Source of the DNA: RGIG4708 sp045633845
Lineage (GTDB): Bacteria > Bacillota > Clostridia > UMGS1810
Assembly (NCBI GenBank): GCA_045633845.1
Contig: JAZQZC010000010.1
Location: forward strand, 54,368 to 118,367
Direction of reading: 5' to 3'
DNA length: 64,000 nt
Below, piece after piece: positions 33,015-42,592 of the stretch (positions within the stretch are counted from its first letter, which is position 1; each line of letters opens with the position of its first letter). A program made the position numbers and the translations under genes. A model generated the notes under the pieces. The model saw only the letters and a list, made by a program, of their open reading frames with translations, did not search any database and was not told the DNA's origin.

Positions 33015-34816
33015 TGGAAATTAATATGTTTGAAACAATGGAAGGGTTAAAACGCACACACAAATGTGCCGAGCTCAGCAAACAAAATGTAGGGCAGGAA
33101 GTTGTCCTTATGGGTTTTACCAACTCTGTCAGAAATCTTGGCGGACTTATATTTATAAATTTGAGAGATGTATCAGGTATAGTACAGTGTGTATTTAATA
33201 CTGATGATGAAAAAATGTACGAAAAGGCTGCAAAAGTACGTGACGAATATGTGCTTGTTGTTGTGGGCACAGTTGCCGCAAGAGATGAAGCTGTTGTCAA
33301 CAAAAATATGGCAACAGGTGATATTGAGGTAATTGCCAAAGAGCTTCGTATTTTGTCAAAAGCACAGACACCTCCGTTTTATATTGAGGAAAACAGCAAT
33401 GTTAAAGAAGAGCTTCGTCTTAAGCACAGATACCTTGACCTCCGCCGCCCCGATATGCAGCGCAGACTAATTCTTCGCAGCAAAGTGGCGCAGATTGCAC
33501 GAAACTTTTTTGCAGATAACGGCTTTTACGAAATAGAAACTCCTATTCTTATGAAAAGCACACCGGAAGGCGCAAGGGATTATCTTGTTCCCAGCCGTGT
33601 TCATCCCGGCAAATTCTATGCGCTTCCGCAATCACCGCAGATATACAAACAGCTTCTTATGATATCAGGTATGGACAGATATTTCCAGATTGCAAAATGC
33701 TTCCGTGACGAAGATTTACGTGCAGACAGACAGCCTGAATTTACACAGATTGACGAAGAATTGTCATTTGTTGATATGGATGATGTAATTACACTCAATG
33801 AGCAGCTTGTTGCAAAAATCTTTAAAGAAACAAAAAATATTGATGTAAAAACTCCGTTCCTCCGTATGCCTTTTTCTGAGGCAATGGACAGATTTGGTTC
33901 GGACAAGCCTGACACACGTTTTGGTCTTGAGCTTGTTGATATTTCGGATGTTGTATCGGGATGTGACTTTAAAGTGTTTACCGGTGCAATTGAAGATGGC
34001 GGTTCTGTACGGGCTATTAACGCAAAAAATCTTGCAGACAAAATTTCACGTAAAAACATTGATGCACTTCAGGAGTTTATCAAAACATACAGAGCAAAAG
34101 GTCTTGCATGGATTAAGGTAAATGCAGACGGAATTCAGTCACCGATTGCAAAATTTATGACTGACGAGCAAATGAGTGCAATCATTTCAAAAATGCAGGC
34201 ACAGGTTAATGACCTTATACTTATTGTTGCCGACAAAAATAAGGTTGTATTTGATTCTCTCGGTGCACTCAGAATAGAAGTAGCAAAGCAAAATGGCTTG
34301 ATTGACGAAAACAAATTTAACTTCCTTTGGGTAACAGACTTTCCGCTTCTTGAATTTGACGAAGAAGAAAACAGATATGTTGCTATGCATCATCCGTTTA
34401 CTGCTCCTAAAGATGAAGATTTGCAATACCTTGATACAGACCCTGGCAAGGTAAGAGCAAAAGCTTACGACATTATTCTTAATGGCGTAGAGCTTGGCGG
34501 CGGCAGTATGCGTATTTACAATACCGAGCTTCAGGAAAAGATGTTTGGAGTTATAGGCCTTTCCAATGAAGAAGCATGGGAGAGATTTGGCTTCTTGCTT
34601 GATGCGTTTAAGTATGGTGCTCCTCCGCATGGTGGTATGGCGTATGGCTTTGACAGACTCATTATGCTCCTTGACGGATGTGATTCAATCAGGGATGTAA
34701 TGGCATTCCCTAAGGTTCAGAATGCATGTGAGCTTATGAGCGGCGCACCTGGCTTGGTTGATGACAATCAGCTTGATGAACTTGCAATAAATATCACAAA
34801 ACAAAATGAAGAATAA
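33014..34816 (+). CDS. aspS: aspartyl-tRNA synthetase
   Basis: Class II synthetase of the bacterial type, 600 residues: N-terminal OB-fold anticodon domain (RVxNLGGLIFINLRD region), motif 2 CFRDEDLRADRQPEFTQID, the bacteria-specific GAD insertion and motif 3 GGMAYGFDRLIMLL. The order hisS-aspS with a TAATG overlap is typical of Firmicutes. AGGAGG lies 10 bases before the start. Discriminating versus non-discriminating charging cannot be judged without searching for gatCAB. Confidence 0.97.
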   Translation: MEINMFETMEGLKRTHKCAELSKQNVGQEVVLMGFTNSVRNLGGLIFINLRDVSGIVQCVFNTDDEKMYEKAAKVRDEYVLVVVGTVAARDEAVVNKNMATGDIEVIAKELRILSKAQTPPFYIEENSNVKEELRLKHRYLDLRRPDMQRRLILRSKVAQIARNFFADNGFYEIETPILMKSTPEGARDYLVPSRVHPGKFYALPQSPQIYKQLLMISGMDRYFQIAKCFRDEDLRADRQPEFTQIDEELSFVDMDDVITLNEQLVAKIFKETKNIDVKTPFLRMPFSEAMDRFGSDKPDTRFGLELVDISDVVSGCDFKVFTGAIEDGGSVRAINAKNLADKISRKNIDALQEFIKTYRAKGLAWIKVNADGIQSPIAKFMTDEQMSAIISKMQAQVNDLILIVADKNKVVFDSLGALRIEVAKQNGLIDENKFNFLWVTDFPLLEFDEEENRYVAMHHPFTAPKDEDLQYLDTDPGKVRAKAYDIILNGVELGGGSMRIYNTELQEKMFGVIGLSNEEAWERFGFLLDAFKYGAPPHGGMAYGFDRLIMLLDGCDSIRDVMAFPKVQNACELMSGAPGLVDDNQLDELAINITKQNEE

Positions 34817-34874
34817 TTGTTAATAGTTTATTAACACATTAGAGCTTAATATGTGATAACATTACACTATGATG

Positions 34875-34906
34875 TTTCCTCTGCAATTTTTGCAGAGGAA
34901 ATTTAT
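34875..34906 (+). terminator. terminator after aspS
   Basis: Stem tttcctctgcaa / ttgcagaggaaa with a TTT loop, followed by a weak T-rich tail. It lies 24 bases before the next start, so it could also act as a leader structure of the ABC operon. Confidence 0.7.
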
Positions 34907-34929
34907 CGAAAGGAAGTGCAAATTTAATT

Positions 34930-36027
34930 ATGATTGAAATTAAAAATCTGACAAAAAGATACGGAAACGGCGTTGCTCTTGATAATGTTTCGTTTACTGT
35001 AAAAGCAGGTGAAATTCTTGGATTTCTTGGCCCTAACGGTGCAGGTAAATCTACCACAATGAATATTATTACAGGGTATATATCTGCTACAAGCGGTACT
35101 GTTGAAATCAATGGTCACGACAACGTTGCCGATTCGATGGAATGTAGAAAAATGATTGGTTATCTGCCCGAAATTCCACCTCTTTACAATGATATGACCG
35201 TAAACGAATACCTTGATTTTGTGTATGATATCAAAAAGGCCACGCAACCAAGAAATGAGCATATTGCTTCAATTCTTGAAACTGTTGGAATTAAGGATGT
35301 ATCATCTAGGCTTATCAAAAACCTTTCAAAGGGTTACAAACAAAGAGTTGGTATTGCACAAGCTCTAATTGGTGACCCTCAGATACTTATACTTGACGAA
35401 CCCACAGTTGGTCTTGACCCCAAACAGATTAACGAAATTAGAAATGTTATTTGTGAGCTTGGCAAAAACAGAACTATAATTTTGAGCTCACATATTTTGC
35501 CCGAGGTAAGTGCAATATGCGACAGAGTTATTATTATAAACAAGGGCAAAATTGTTGCAGAAGATACACCGCAAAATCTTTCGAAAAAGCTTACAAATGA
35601 TAACAAATTTGTAATAAGAGTAAGTGGTGACAAATCTGTTATAGAATCTGTAATATCCGAAGTTCCGGGTGTTGAATATATCGAATCACTTGGTCAAAAG
35701 GAGAATGATTCCTACGATTACATTATCGAATCGCAGAAGGATTGTGATGTCAGAGCTGCACTTTTTGCTTCACTTTCACAAAATAATTTGCCTATTCTTA
35801 TGATTAAGGCAATGGATATGAGTCTTGAAGATATTTTCCTCCAGATTACTGAGGAGGATCTGGTACTTGTTGAAGATAACAACGACCAACAGGAAACAGA
35901 GCAGGAGTCATCTGATACAACTGTTGAACAGTCTGAGGATTTTTCGGAAAATATTGCAGAACATTCCGATGATGCAGATTTGCAATCAGATGATGAATCA
36001 AATAATGAACAAGAGGAGGAAAACTAA
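34930..36027 (+). CDS. ABC transporter ATPase, Gld/ABC-2 type, with acidic C-terminal tail
   Basis: 365 residues. Walker A GPNGAGKSTT (about 35-44), signature LSKGYKQRVGIAQ, Walker B LILDEPTVGLDP and the H-loop SSHILPEV are all intact. A DUF4162-like region follows. The last 55 or so residues are almost entirely Glu, Asp, Gln and Ser, an acidic, probably disordered tail unusual for this family. It is the first gene of a four-gene operon with an ABC-2 permease, a GldG-type protein and a DUF4340 protein. Substrate is unknown. Confidence 0.92.
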   Translation: MIEIKNLTKRYGNGVALDNVSFTVKAGEILGFLGPNGAGKSTTMNIITGYISATSGTVEINGHDNVADSMECRKMIGYLPEIPPLYNDMTVNEYLDFVYDIKKATQPRNEHIASILETVGIKDVSSRLIKNLSKGYKQRVGIAQALIGDPQILILDEPTVGLDPKQINEIRNVICELGKNRTIILSSHILPEVSAICDRVIIINKGKIVAEDTPQNLSKKLTNDNKFVIRVSGDKSVIESVISEVPGVEYIESLGQKENDSYDYIIESQKDCDVRAALFASLSQNNLPILMIKAMDMSLEDIFLQITEEDLVLVEDNNDQQETEQESSDTTVEQSEDFSENIAEHSDDADLQSDDESNNEQEEEN

Positions 36028-36735
36028 ATGAAGGCGATATTCAAAAAAGAAATGAAATCATATTTTGCTTCGCCGCTTGGATATGTTTTCATTGCAGTAT
36101 TTTTGCTTGTATCTGCACTGTTTTTCTTTATTAACAACCTTGTTTATGGTGTTGGCGATATAAGCTATGTATTTTCTAACATAATTTTGCTTCTTGTTTT
36201 ATTGGTTCCTGTACTTACAATGCGGTCTTTTGCAGAAGAAAAAAACAAAAAAACCGACCAGCTTTTACTTACTAGTCCTATCAAGGTTTCTTCAATTGTG
36301 CTTGGAAAGCTATTTGCGTCACTTTTGGTTTTTGGTATTGCTCTTGCAATTACAATTGTATATCCGTTGATTTTGAATCTATATACCGATATGGCTTGGA
36401 GCTCGATAATAGGTAATTATATAGGATTTTTCCTTATGGGTGCATCGTTTATTGCAATTGGAATATTTATTTCGTCATTGACCGAAAATCTGTTGATTTC
36501 TGCAATTGCATCTTTTGGCGCACTGTTTGTTGTATATCTTATGGATTGGATTTCGGCATCTGTATCAAATGCAGTTGTTGCAACAATTGCAAATGCTATT
36601 TCTATTACTGCAAGATTTACAGATTTTGCAATGGGAATTATAAATGTTGAACATATTATTTATTTTGTCAGCGTTGTTGCCATATTTGTAATTTTGACCG
36701 TTGCACAAATCGAAAAAAGAAGATGGATTAAATAG
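36028..36735 (+). CDS. ABC-2 type permease (GldF-like)
   Basis: 235 residues with six hydrophobic segments. It opens MKAIFKKEMKSYFASPLGYVF, the usual start of GldF/ABC-2 permeases, and has the FAEEKNKKTDQLLLTSP loop that contacts the ATPase. Its ATG directly follows the ATPase stop. Together with the next two genes it forms the GldA-GldF-GldG-type complex found widely outside gliding bacteria, where its role is not established. Confidence 0.93.
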   Translation: MKAIFKKEMKSYFASPLGYVFIAVFLLVSALFFFINNLVYGVGDISYVFSNIILLLVLLVPVLTMRSFAEEKNKKTDQLLLTSPIKVSSIVLGKLFASLLVFGIALAITIVYPLILNLYTDMAWSSIIGNYIGFFLMGASFIAIGIFISSLTENLLISAIASFGALFVVYLMDWISASVSNAVVATIANAISITARFTDFAMGIINVEHIIYFVSVVAIFVILTVAQIEKRRWIK

Positions 36736-36747
36736 GAGGAGGCTATT

Positions 36748-38157
36748 ATGAAAAAAATTAATAATTATATGGCTACAGCCGGAATAATAACCTGCCTTTT
36801 GATTGTTGCAATAATTATTGTCAACGTGCTTGTAGGTGCCATTGCCACAAAGGTAAATCTCAAAATAGATATGACAAAAGATAACATATTATCTTTTTCG
36901 GATGCTACCAAAGATACACTCTCGCAGCTTGACAGTGAAATTAATGTATATTCACTTATACCTGAAGATGAGTCAAGCAGCATTATAAATCAGCTTCGTG
37001 AAATTATCGAAAAATACTCAAAAATGTCATCAAAAATTAATTATCAGGTAGTTGATACCGAAAAAAATCCCGAATTTGTACAAAAATATGCAAATACAGG
37101 TGAGAATGTAAGCATTTATTCTGTAATTTTTGAGTCGGACAAGCGACACAAAATTGTTGATTTAAATGACGCAATATCCATTAATTCATCAACAGGCTCC
37201 ATTGAATATATCAGCGCCGAAAAGCTGTTTACATCTGCAATATTGTATGTTGTAAGTGACAAAACCACTAAAGTCGGTGTTGTTGAAGGTCATGGCGAAA
37301 TTGCCTCTGCATCGTATTTTGAAGGCTTGCTTAAAGACGAAGGATATGTTGTAGAAGGTGTAAACCTTATGACGGGTGATATTCCCGAAGATGTTAATAT
37401 GCTTATTGTTTCAACACCCGAAAAGGATTTTGATTCTACCGAAATAGAAAAAATCGATGAATTTCTTGATAAAGGCAACTCAATTCAGGTGCTTATGGCA
37501 CCAACTATTGCAAAGCTTGATAATTTGTATGGATATCTTTCCGAGTGGGGTGTTGAGTTTAAGCCCGGATACATTGCCGAAACCAATAAAAACAATTATT
37601 ATCAGAGTCAGCTGTTCATCATCCCCGAGATGGTTGAAAGTGATGTTACAGCCGACCTTATTAATGGTAATCTTATGCTCCTTTATCCTTCGAGCAGAGG
37701 TATCAAGGACAACACAAGTCCATATATAATTGAACAGGTTCTTCTTACAACCAGCAAAAATGCTATTGTAAAATCTGATGTTAATGAAGTTGTGACTGAT
37801 GGCCAAATCAGTGCAGGCGAAAGTGATTATGTTGAAAAATCAAATCTTGCCGTTATTCTCGAAAAACAGCTTGATGACGATAAAAGTGCAAAGATGTTTG
37901 TTTCGGGCGGCATACAATTTATTCAGCAGTCTCTTATATCATCCAATTTTGCAAACAATGATTTTTATATGAACACAATTGCTTCGATTACCGATAACGA
38001 AACAAACATATATATCAGAGCAAAAGATGTCAGCACTCCGTATATTACTATTTCTGCTTTGTGGGGACTTGTTTTTGGTGCGCTTACTGTAATTGTCATA
38101 CCACTTGCTTTCCTTGTGACAGGTCTTGTAATATGGATGCGGAGGAGACATTTATGA
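36748..38157 (+). CDS. GldG family ABC-type auxiliary membrane protein
   Basis: 469 residues: an N-terminal membrane helix (about 10-35), a large extracytoplasmic region of the ABC_transp_aux/GldG type with VGVVEGHGEI and the LIVSTPEKDFDSTEIEKIDEFLDKG segment, and a C-terminal membrane helix (about 435-460) ending in MRRRHL. GldG proteins associate with ABC-2 permeases; the soluble domain resembles sugar- or ligand-binding folds. The ribosome site is AGGAGG. Its stop overlaps the DUF4340 start (ATGA). Confidence 0.9.
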   Translation: MKKINNYMATAGIITCLLIVAIIIVNVLVGAIATKVNLKIDMTKDNILSFSDATKDTLSQLDSEINVYSLIPEDESSSIINQLREIIEKYSKMSSKINYQVVDTEKNPEFVQKYANTGENVSIYSVIFESDKRHKIVDLNDAISINSSTGSIEYISAEKLFTSAILYVVSDKTTKVGVVEGHGEIASASYFEGLLKDEGYVVEGVNLMTGDIPEDVNMLIVSTPEKDFDSTEIEKIDEFLDKGNSIQVLMAPTIAKLDNLYGYLSEWGVEFKPGYIAETNKNNYYQSQLFIIPEMVESDVTADLINGNLMLLYPSSRGIKDNTSPYIIEQVLLTTSKNAIVKSDVNEVVTDGQISAGESDYVEKSNLAVILEKQLDDDKSAKMFVSGGIQFIQQSLISSNFANNDFYMNTIASITDNETNIYIRAKDVSTPYITISALWGLVFGALTVIVIPLAFLVTGLVIWMRRRHL

Positions 38158-39500
38158 TAAACAAAAAAAATATCGTAATTCTTGTTTCGGTAATTGTTGT
38201 ATTAACTTTGCTGACAGTGTTTGTATTTTTGTGGAGCGGACCTTCAGATTCTGATGATAATACTGTAAATGAAGCTTCGGATGTAATTAAAATTTTTGAA
38301 GGTGATGCAGATTTGCTGTCACACATCAATGTAGTTACACCTGATGAAAGTATAAATTTTGTAAAAAATTCTGAATCGCAGTGGAGTATCGAAGGTATAA
38401 ACAGCGACAAAATCAAAAATTACAAAATTACCACACTTGCTTCAACAGTTTCGGCTATCAATGCAAAAAATATTATAGAAGAAAATGCCACGGAGCTTGA
38501 TAAATATGGTCTTGCAAATCCTTTGTACACTCTTAACGCAACCTTTGGTGACATGACAAAAACATTTTACGGCGGTAATTCCACATCATTAGGTGATGCA
38601 TATTACTTTAAAGGAGCAGATTCAAATACTGTATATACAATTTATGCAAGCACTTTTAATTCGATTTTTGATGGAACATTATCATACCGCGAAATACCCG
38701 ATTTCAGCGTCAATACTGAAACTGTATGCGGTGTAAAGGTCCAAAAGCAGGATACTACGCTTAATGTTCAGCTTATGGAGACTCCTGTGGTTATAAATGA
38801 CTACAACGTTGCAACCTGGGAGATGACATCGCCATCGTATCATACAATCGATGACTCAAGACTGGCAACATATATTATGGAGGTTTTGCCAAACATATAT
38901 GTTAACGAATTTGTAAGCGACAAAGGCAATCTTGCTGATTATGGTCTTGACAAGCCTTACGCTGTTGTTACAATAACAAATACAGATGGTAATGTTCAGA
39001 CTATTAAGCTTGGAACGTCAAATCAGGATGAATACTATGTTGTTTTGGGTGATGATACAACTGTGTACACTGCAGGTAAGGATGCATTTTCTTTTGTTGA
39101 CATTGAACCATTTTTGCTTGTTAACAAATTTGTAAATCTTGTTGGTGTTGACGATGTTTCGTATGTAAAAGTCAAATCAGGCAGCAGCGAGTATAAATTG
39201 TCATATTCAGACGGCAAATATTATTTAAACAGCAAAGAGGTTAGTGAGGATGATTACAAAAAAACTTTGTATACCGCTGTTATAGGTCTTTTGGTTTCGG
39301 ATTTTTGTAATGACGCTACTTACAAGCAGCCTGCAGTTACTGTTGAGTATTGTACAACCAACGGCAAGGTTACAAAGGCTGAGTTTGTAGATTATAACGA
39401 CCGAAACTATGCGGTATATAAAGATGGCAAGTGCGAATTTATGATACTCAAAAAAGATGTTACGAGTGTTATTGACTTGCTTGATAGTTATGATAAATAA
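38154..39500 (+). CDS. DUF4340 membrane-anchored protein
   Basis: 448 residues with a single N-terminal membrane helix (IVILVSVIVVLTLLTVFVF) and a large external domain built of repeated units: two related blocks centred on LDKYGLANPLYTLNATF and LADYGLDKPYAVVTIT. DUF4340 proteins accompany GldF/GldG-type ABC systems. The ATG at 38154 is chosen because GGAGGAG precedes it by 8 bases and it overlaps the upstream stop. It is the last gene of the operon. Confidence 0.88.
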   Translation: MINKKNIVILVSVIVVLTLLTVFVFLWSGPSDSDDNTVNEASDVIKIFEGDADLLSHINVVTPDESINFVKNSESQWSIEGINSDKIKNYKITTLASTVSAINAKNIIEENATELDKYGLANPLYTLNATFGDMTKTFYGGNSTSLGDAYYFKGADSNTVYTIYASTFNSIFDGTLSYREIPDFSVNTETVCGVKVQKQDTTLNVQLMETPVVINDYNVATWEMTSPSYHTIDDSRLATYIMEVLPNIYVNEFVSDKGNLADYGLDKPYAVVTITNTDGNVQTIKLGTSNQDEYYVVLGDDTTVYTAGKDAFSFVDIEPFLLVNKFVNLVGVDDVSYVKVKSGSSEYKLSYSDGKYYLNSKEVSEDDYKKTLYTAVIGLLVSDFCNDATYKQPAVTVEYCTTNGKVTKAEFVDYNDRNYAVYKDGKCEFMILKKDVTSVIDLLDSYDK

Positions 39501-39509
39501 TTTTATTGT

Positions 39510-39540
39510 GCAAAAAGAGGCTGAACAGTCTCTTTTTTGC
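39510..39540 (+). terminator. terminator of the Gld-type ABC operon
   Basis: Stem gcaaaaagag / ctcttttttgc with loop GCTGAACAGT, containing the T run. Confidence 0.8.
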
Positions 39541-39549
39541 TTAAAATTG

Positions 39550-39578
39550 TTGAAAAAGCGCGATAAAAATAGTATAAT
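39550..39578 (+). promoter_or_regulatory. sigma-A promoter of lon
   Basis: TTGAAA (39550-39555) and TATAAT (39573-39578), 17-base spacer. No clear CIRCE or CtsR operator was seen between it and the start. Confidence 0.7.
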
Positions 39579-39634
39579 TACTTGTATATGACAAAAGAAA
39601 TAGCAAATTGAATGTTTGAAAGGTTATTACAAAA

Positions 39635-41977
39635 ATGGCAAAAGATAAAACAACACAAAAAATACACATCCTTCCGGTGCTTCCGCTTCGAGGACTTCCG
39701 GTTTTTCCTGATATGATTATACACTTTGACGTAGGCAGAGACAAATCAATTGCTGCAATAGACAAATGCATGGTCGAGAATCAACTTGTTTTTTTGTTGC
39801 CCCAATGTGACCCTGAGGTGGAATATCCGCAACCCGACGATTTGTTTGATGTTGGAACAGTGGCAATAGTAAAACAAGTGCTCAGATTGTCCGAAAATGA
39901 TATGCGTGTTTTGGTTGAGGGCGTGTCAAGGGGCGAAGTGCTTGAATTTGTTTCTACAGAGCCACACATTGAATGTTCTGTGCTCGAGAGCCGCCTGTCA
40001 GGTCCAATGACAGAGCAGGAAAGTGTTACCGCTGATGCGTATGTAAAACAGATAAAATCATTGTGCGTAGATTTGTTTGGTACTTCGGGAAAAATCACAA
40101 GAGAATCTATGAATTTGTTTATGGACGAAGAAGATCCGGAGCATTTTTGTGACGTGGTTTCTGCAATGATACCTTCATCTGCAGATGACAAAATGGATTT
40201 GCTGTGTGAGCTTGATTTAATTAAAAGGCTAAAGATGCTCAGTGATATTATTTCTAAAGAAATTGCAAATTCACGTATCAGCAATGAAATTGACAAAAAA
40301 GTAAAACACAGAATAGATAAAGGTCAAAAAGAATACTATCTTCGTGAGCAGCTTAAAGTAATACACGAGGAGCTTGGTGATGCTGATAGTACAGATGAAG
40401 AAATTGCTGAATTTTTAACTAAGCTTGAAGCTAAAAATGCACCTGAATATGTAATTGAAAAAGCACAAAAGGAGCTTTCAAAGCTTAGCAAAATGCAAAG
40501 CAACAATCCCGAAGCAGCAGTAATCAGAGATTATGTAACGTGGCTGACAGATGTTCCGTGGACTGAAAAAGCAGTTGAAAATGACGACCTTTCCAAAGCA
40601 AAAGAAATTCTCGAAAATGACCATTATGGTCTGCAAAAGGTAAAGGAACGCATTCTTGAATTTATAGCAGTGCGAAAGCTGTCGGGCGGCAAAAAATCAC
40701 CCATTTTGTGTCTTGTGGGCCCTCCTGGAGTTGGCAAAACCTCAGTTGCAAAATCTATCGCCAATGCTCTTGGGAGAGAATATGTAAGGCTGGCACTGGG
40801 AGGTGTTCGTGATGAAGCCGAAATACGCGGACACCGAAAAACATATATCGGTGCTATGCCGGGCAGAATAATAAATGCATTAAAGCAGGCAAAGACTTCA
40901 AACCCTCTGATACTTCTTGATGAGATAGACAAGCTTTCGTCAGATTATAAGGGTGACCCTTGTGCTGCACTTCTTGAGGTGCTTGACAGTGAACAAAATC
41001 ACACATTCCGCGACCATTATATTGAGCTTGAATATGATTTGTCAGATGTACTTTTTGTTACAACTGCAAACACTGTTGATACTATTGAAGGCCCTCTGCT
41101 TGACAGGATGGAGGTTATTGAGCTTTCAGGATACACCGATACCGAAAAAGAGCAGATTGCTCTTAATTACATTATCCCTAAGCAGCTTAAATTGCACAAT
41201 ATAAAAAAATCTATGCTTAAATTTGCAGACGGCGTGATTATTTCAATAATCAATGGGTACACAAAAGAGTCGGGAGTTCGTTCACTTGAGCGTCATATCG
41301 AAAAAATTATGCGCAAAGCCGCAACAATGGTTATGGTTGACGGCAAAAAGAGCGTTACTGTTTCTGCTAAAAATATCGAAAAGTTTCTTGGCAAAAAAAT
41401 ATTTGCAGAGCCTGTCATCAATAGCAAGCATCAGGTTGGTGTTTCCACTGGCCTTGCTTGGACACAATATGGCGGCGACGTTTTGTTTGTCGAATCTTGC
41501 ATCATGGATGGAAATGGCGCTGTTGAGCTTACAGGGCAGCTTGGCGATGTAATGAAAGAATCTGCAAAAACGGCAATCAGCTATATTCGCGCAAACGGCA
41601 AGGAATACGGCATCAAATCTGATTTTAACAAAACATCGGACATACACATTCACGTTCCCGAGGGCGCGGTGCCAAAGGATGGTCCGAGTGCTGGAATAAC
41701 AATAACAACTTCACTTGTTTCTTCACTTACAGGTAAGCCTGTACGCAATGACATTGCTATGACAGGTGAAATTACTGTTACAGGCAAAATATTGCCTATC
41801 GGCGGGTTAAAAGAAAAATGTCTTGCTGCGTACAGAGCTGGAATAACAAAAGTAATTATTCCAAAAGATAATCAGAGAGATATTGACGATGTACCAAAAG
41901 AGGTAAGAGATAAAATTAATTTTGTCATTGCCGACGGTATGAAAACAGTTCTTGACAATGCATTGTATAAAGACTGA
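39635..41977 (+). CDS. lon: ATP-dependent protease Lon
   Basis: Cytosolic AAA+ serine protease degrading misfolded and regulatory proteins. It is 780 residues: N-terminal substrate-binding domain (LPVLPLRGLPVFPDM), a coiled-coil linker, AAA+ domain with Walker A GPPGVGKT at 362-369 and the IRGHRKTYIGAMPG pore-loop region, and a C-terminal protease with catalytic Ser685 in GPSAG and Lys726 in GGLKEK. It is followed 18 bases later by engB, a conserved lon-engB pairing in Firmicutes. Confidence 0.97.
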   Translation: MAKDKTTQKIHILPVLPLRGLPVFPDMIIHFDVGRDKSIAAIDKCMVENQLVFLLPQCDPEVEYPQPDDLFDVGTVAIVKQVLRLSENDMRVLVEGVSRGEVLEFVSTEPHIECSVLESRLSGPMTEQESVTADAYVKQIKSLCVDLFGTSGKITRESMNLFMDEEDPEHFCDVVSAMIPSSADDKMDLLCELDLIKRLKMLSDIISKEIANSRISNEIDKKVKHRIDKGQKEYYLREQLKVIHEELGDADSTDEEIAEFLTKLEAKNAPEYVIEKAQKELSKLSKMQSNNPEAAVIRDYVTWLTDVPWTEKAVENDDLSKAKEILENDHYGLQKVKERILEFIAVRKLSGGKKSPILCLVGPPGVGKTSVAKSIANALGREYVRLALGGVRDEAEIRGHRKTYIGAMPGRIINALKQAKTSNPLILLDEIDKLSSDYKGDPCAALLEVLDSEQNHTFRDHYIELEYDLSDVLFVTTANTVDTIEGPLLDRMEVIELSGYTDTEKEQIALNYIIPKQLKLHNIKKSMLKFADGVIISIINGYTKESGVRSLERHIEKIMRKAATMVMVDGKKSVTVSAKNIEKFLGKKIFAEPVINSKHQVGVSTGLAWTQYGGDVLFVESCIMDGNGAVELTGQLGDVMKESAKTAISYIRANGKEYGIKSDFNKTSDIHIHVPEGAVPKDGPSAGITITTSLVSSLTGKPVRNDIAMTGEITVTGKILPIGGLKEKCLAAYRAGITKVIIPKDNQRDIDDVPKEVRDKINFVIADGMKTVLDNALYKD

Positions 41978-41995
41978 TTTGAGGAGTGCGTAATT

Positions 41996-42589
41996 ATGAA
42001 TTTAAATAACGTAGAATTGCTTATATCTGCAGTAAAAAGAGCTCAGTATCCCGAAAACAATTTGCCCGAGATTGCTTTTGCAGGTCGCTCAAATGTGGGC
42101 AAATCATCACTTATTAACAAAATTCTAAACAGAAAAAGCCTTGCGAGGGTTAGTGCAAAGCCAGGCAAAACTGCTACAATTAACTTTTACAATGTTGACA
42201 AAACTATAAATTTTGTTGACTTGCCCGGTTATGGCTTTGCAAGGGTTTCGCCTCAGGAAAAGAAAAAATGGGGTATTATGATTGATGAATATCTCAATTC
42301 GAGAGAAAACCTTAAGCAGGTGATTTTGCTTGTAGACAGCAGACATAAACCTACAGCAGATGACAAGATTATGATAAATTTTATCAGAAATGTATGCGAG
42401 AGATGTGTTGTTGTTGCAACAAAATTTGACAAGCTCAAAAAGAGCGAGCAGCAGGGTAATCTTATCACTATTATAAGAGAGCTGCAGCTTGACGATAACG
42501 ACATAATTATACCATTTTCTACTGTTACTGGTGCAGGCAAAGAAGAATTCTGGGAATTTGTTGAACTTGAAATTTTAAACAGAGGTTAA
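41996..42589 (+). CDS. engB: ribosome biogenesis GTPase EngB/YsxC
   Basis: 197-residue GTPase needed for late 50S assembly. G1 GRSNVGKSSLIN (about 31-42), G2 region KPGKTATINFY, G3 VDLPGYGFARV, G4 TKFDKLKKSEQ and G5 FSTVTGAG are all present. GAGGAG precedes the ATG. It lies between lon and pcrA with only 3 bases to the latter. Confidence 0.97.
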   Translation: MNLNNVELLISAVKRAQYPENNLPEIAFAGRSNVGKSSLINKILNRKSLARVSAKPGKTATINFYNVDKTINFVDLPGYGFARVSPQEKKKWGIMIDEYLNSRENLKQVILLVDSRHKPTADDKIMINFIRNVCERCVVVATKFDKLKKSEQQGNLITIIRELQLDDNDIIIPFSTVTGAGKEEFWEFVELEILNRG

Positions 42590-42592
42590 ATT

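Noticed and set aside
34817..34929. Possible riboswitch ahead of the ABC operon
   Set aside because: The single hairpin is better explained as the aspS terminator, and no aptamer motif is visible.
38061..38153. Longer N-terminus for the DUF4340 protein
   Set aside because: It would overlap 94 bases of the GldG gene and place a Cys-rich segment before the membrane helix; the ATG at 38154 has a good ribosome site and the usual ATGA overlap.
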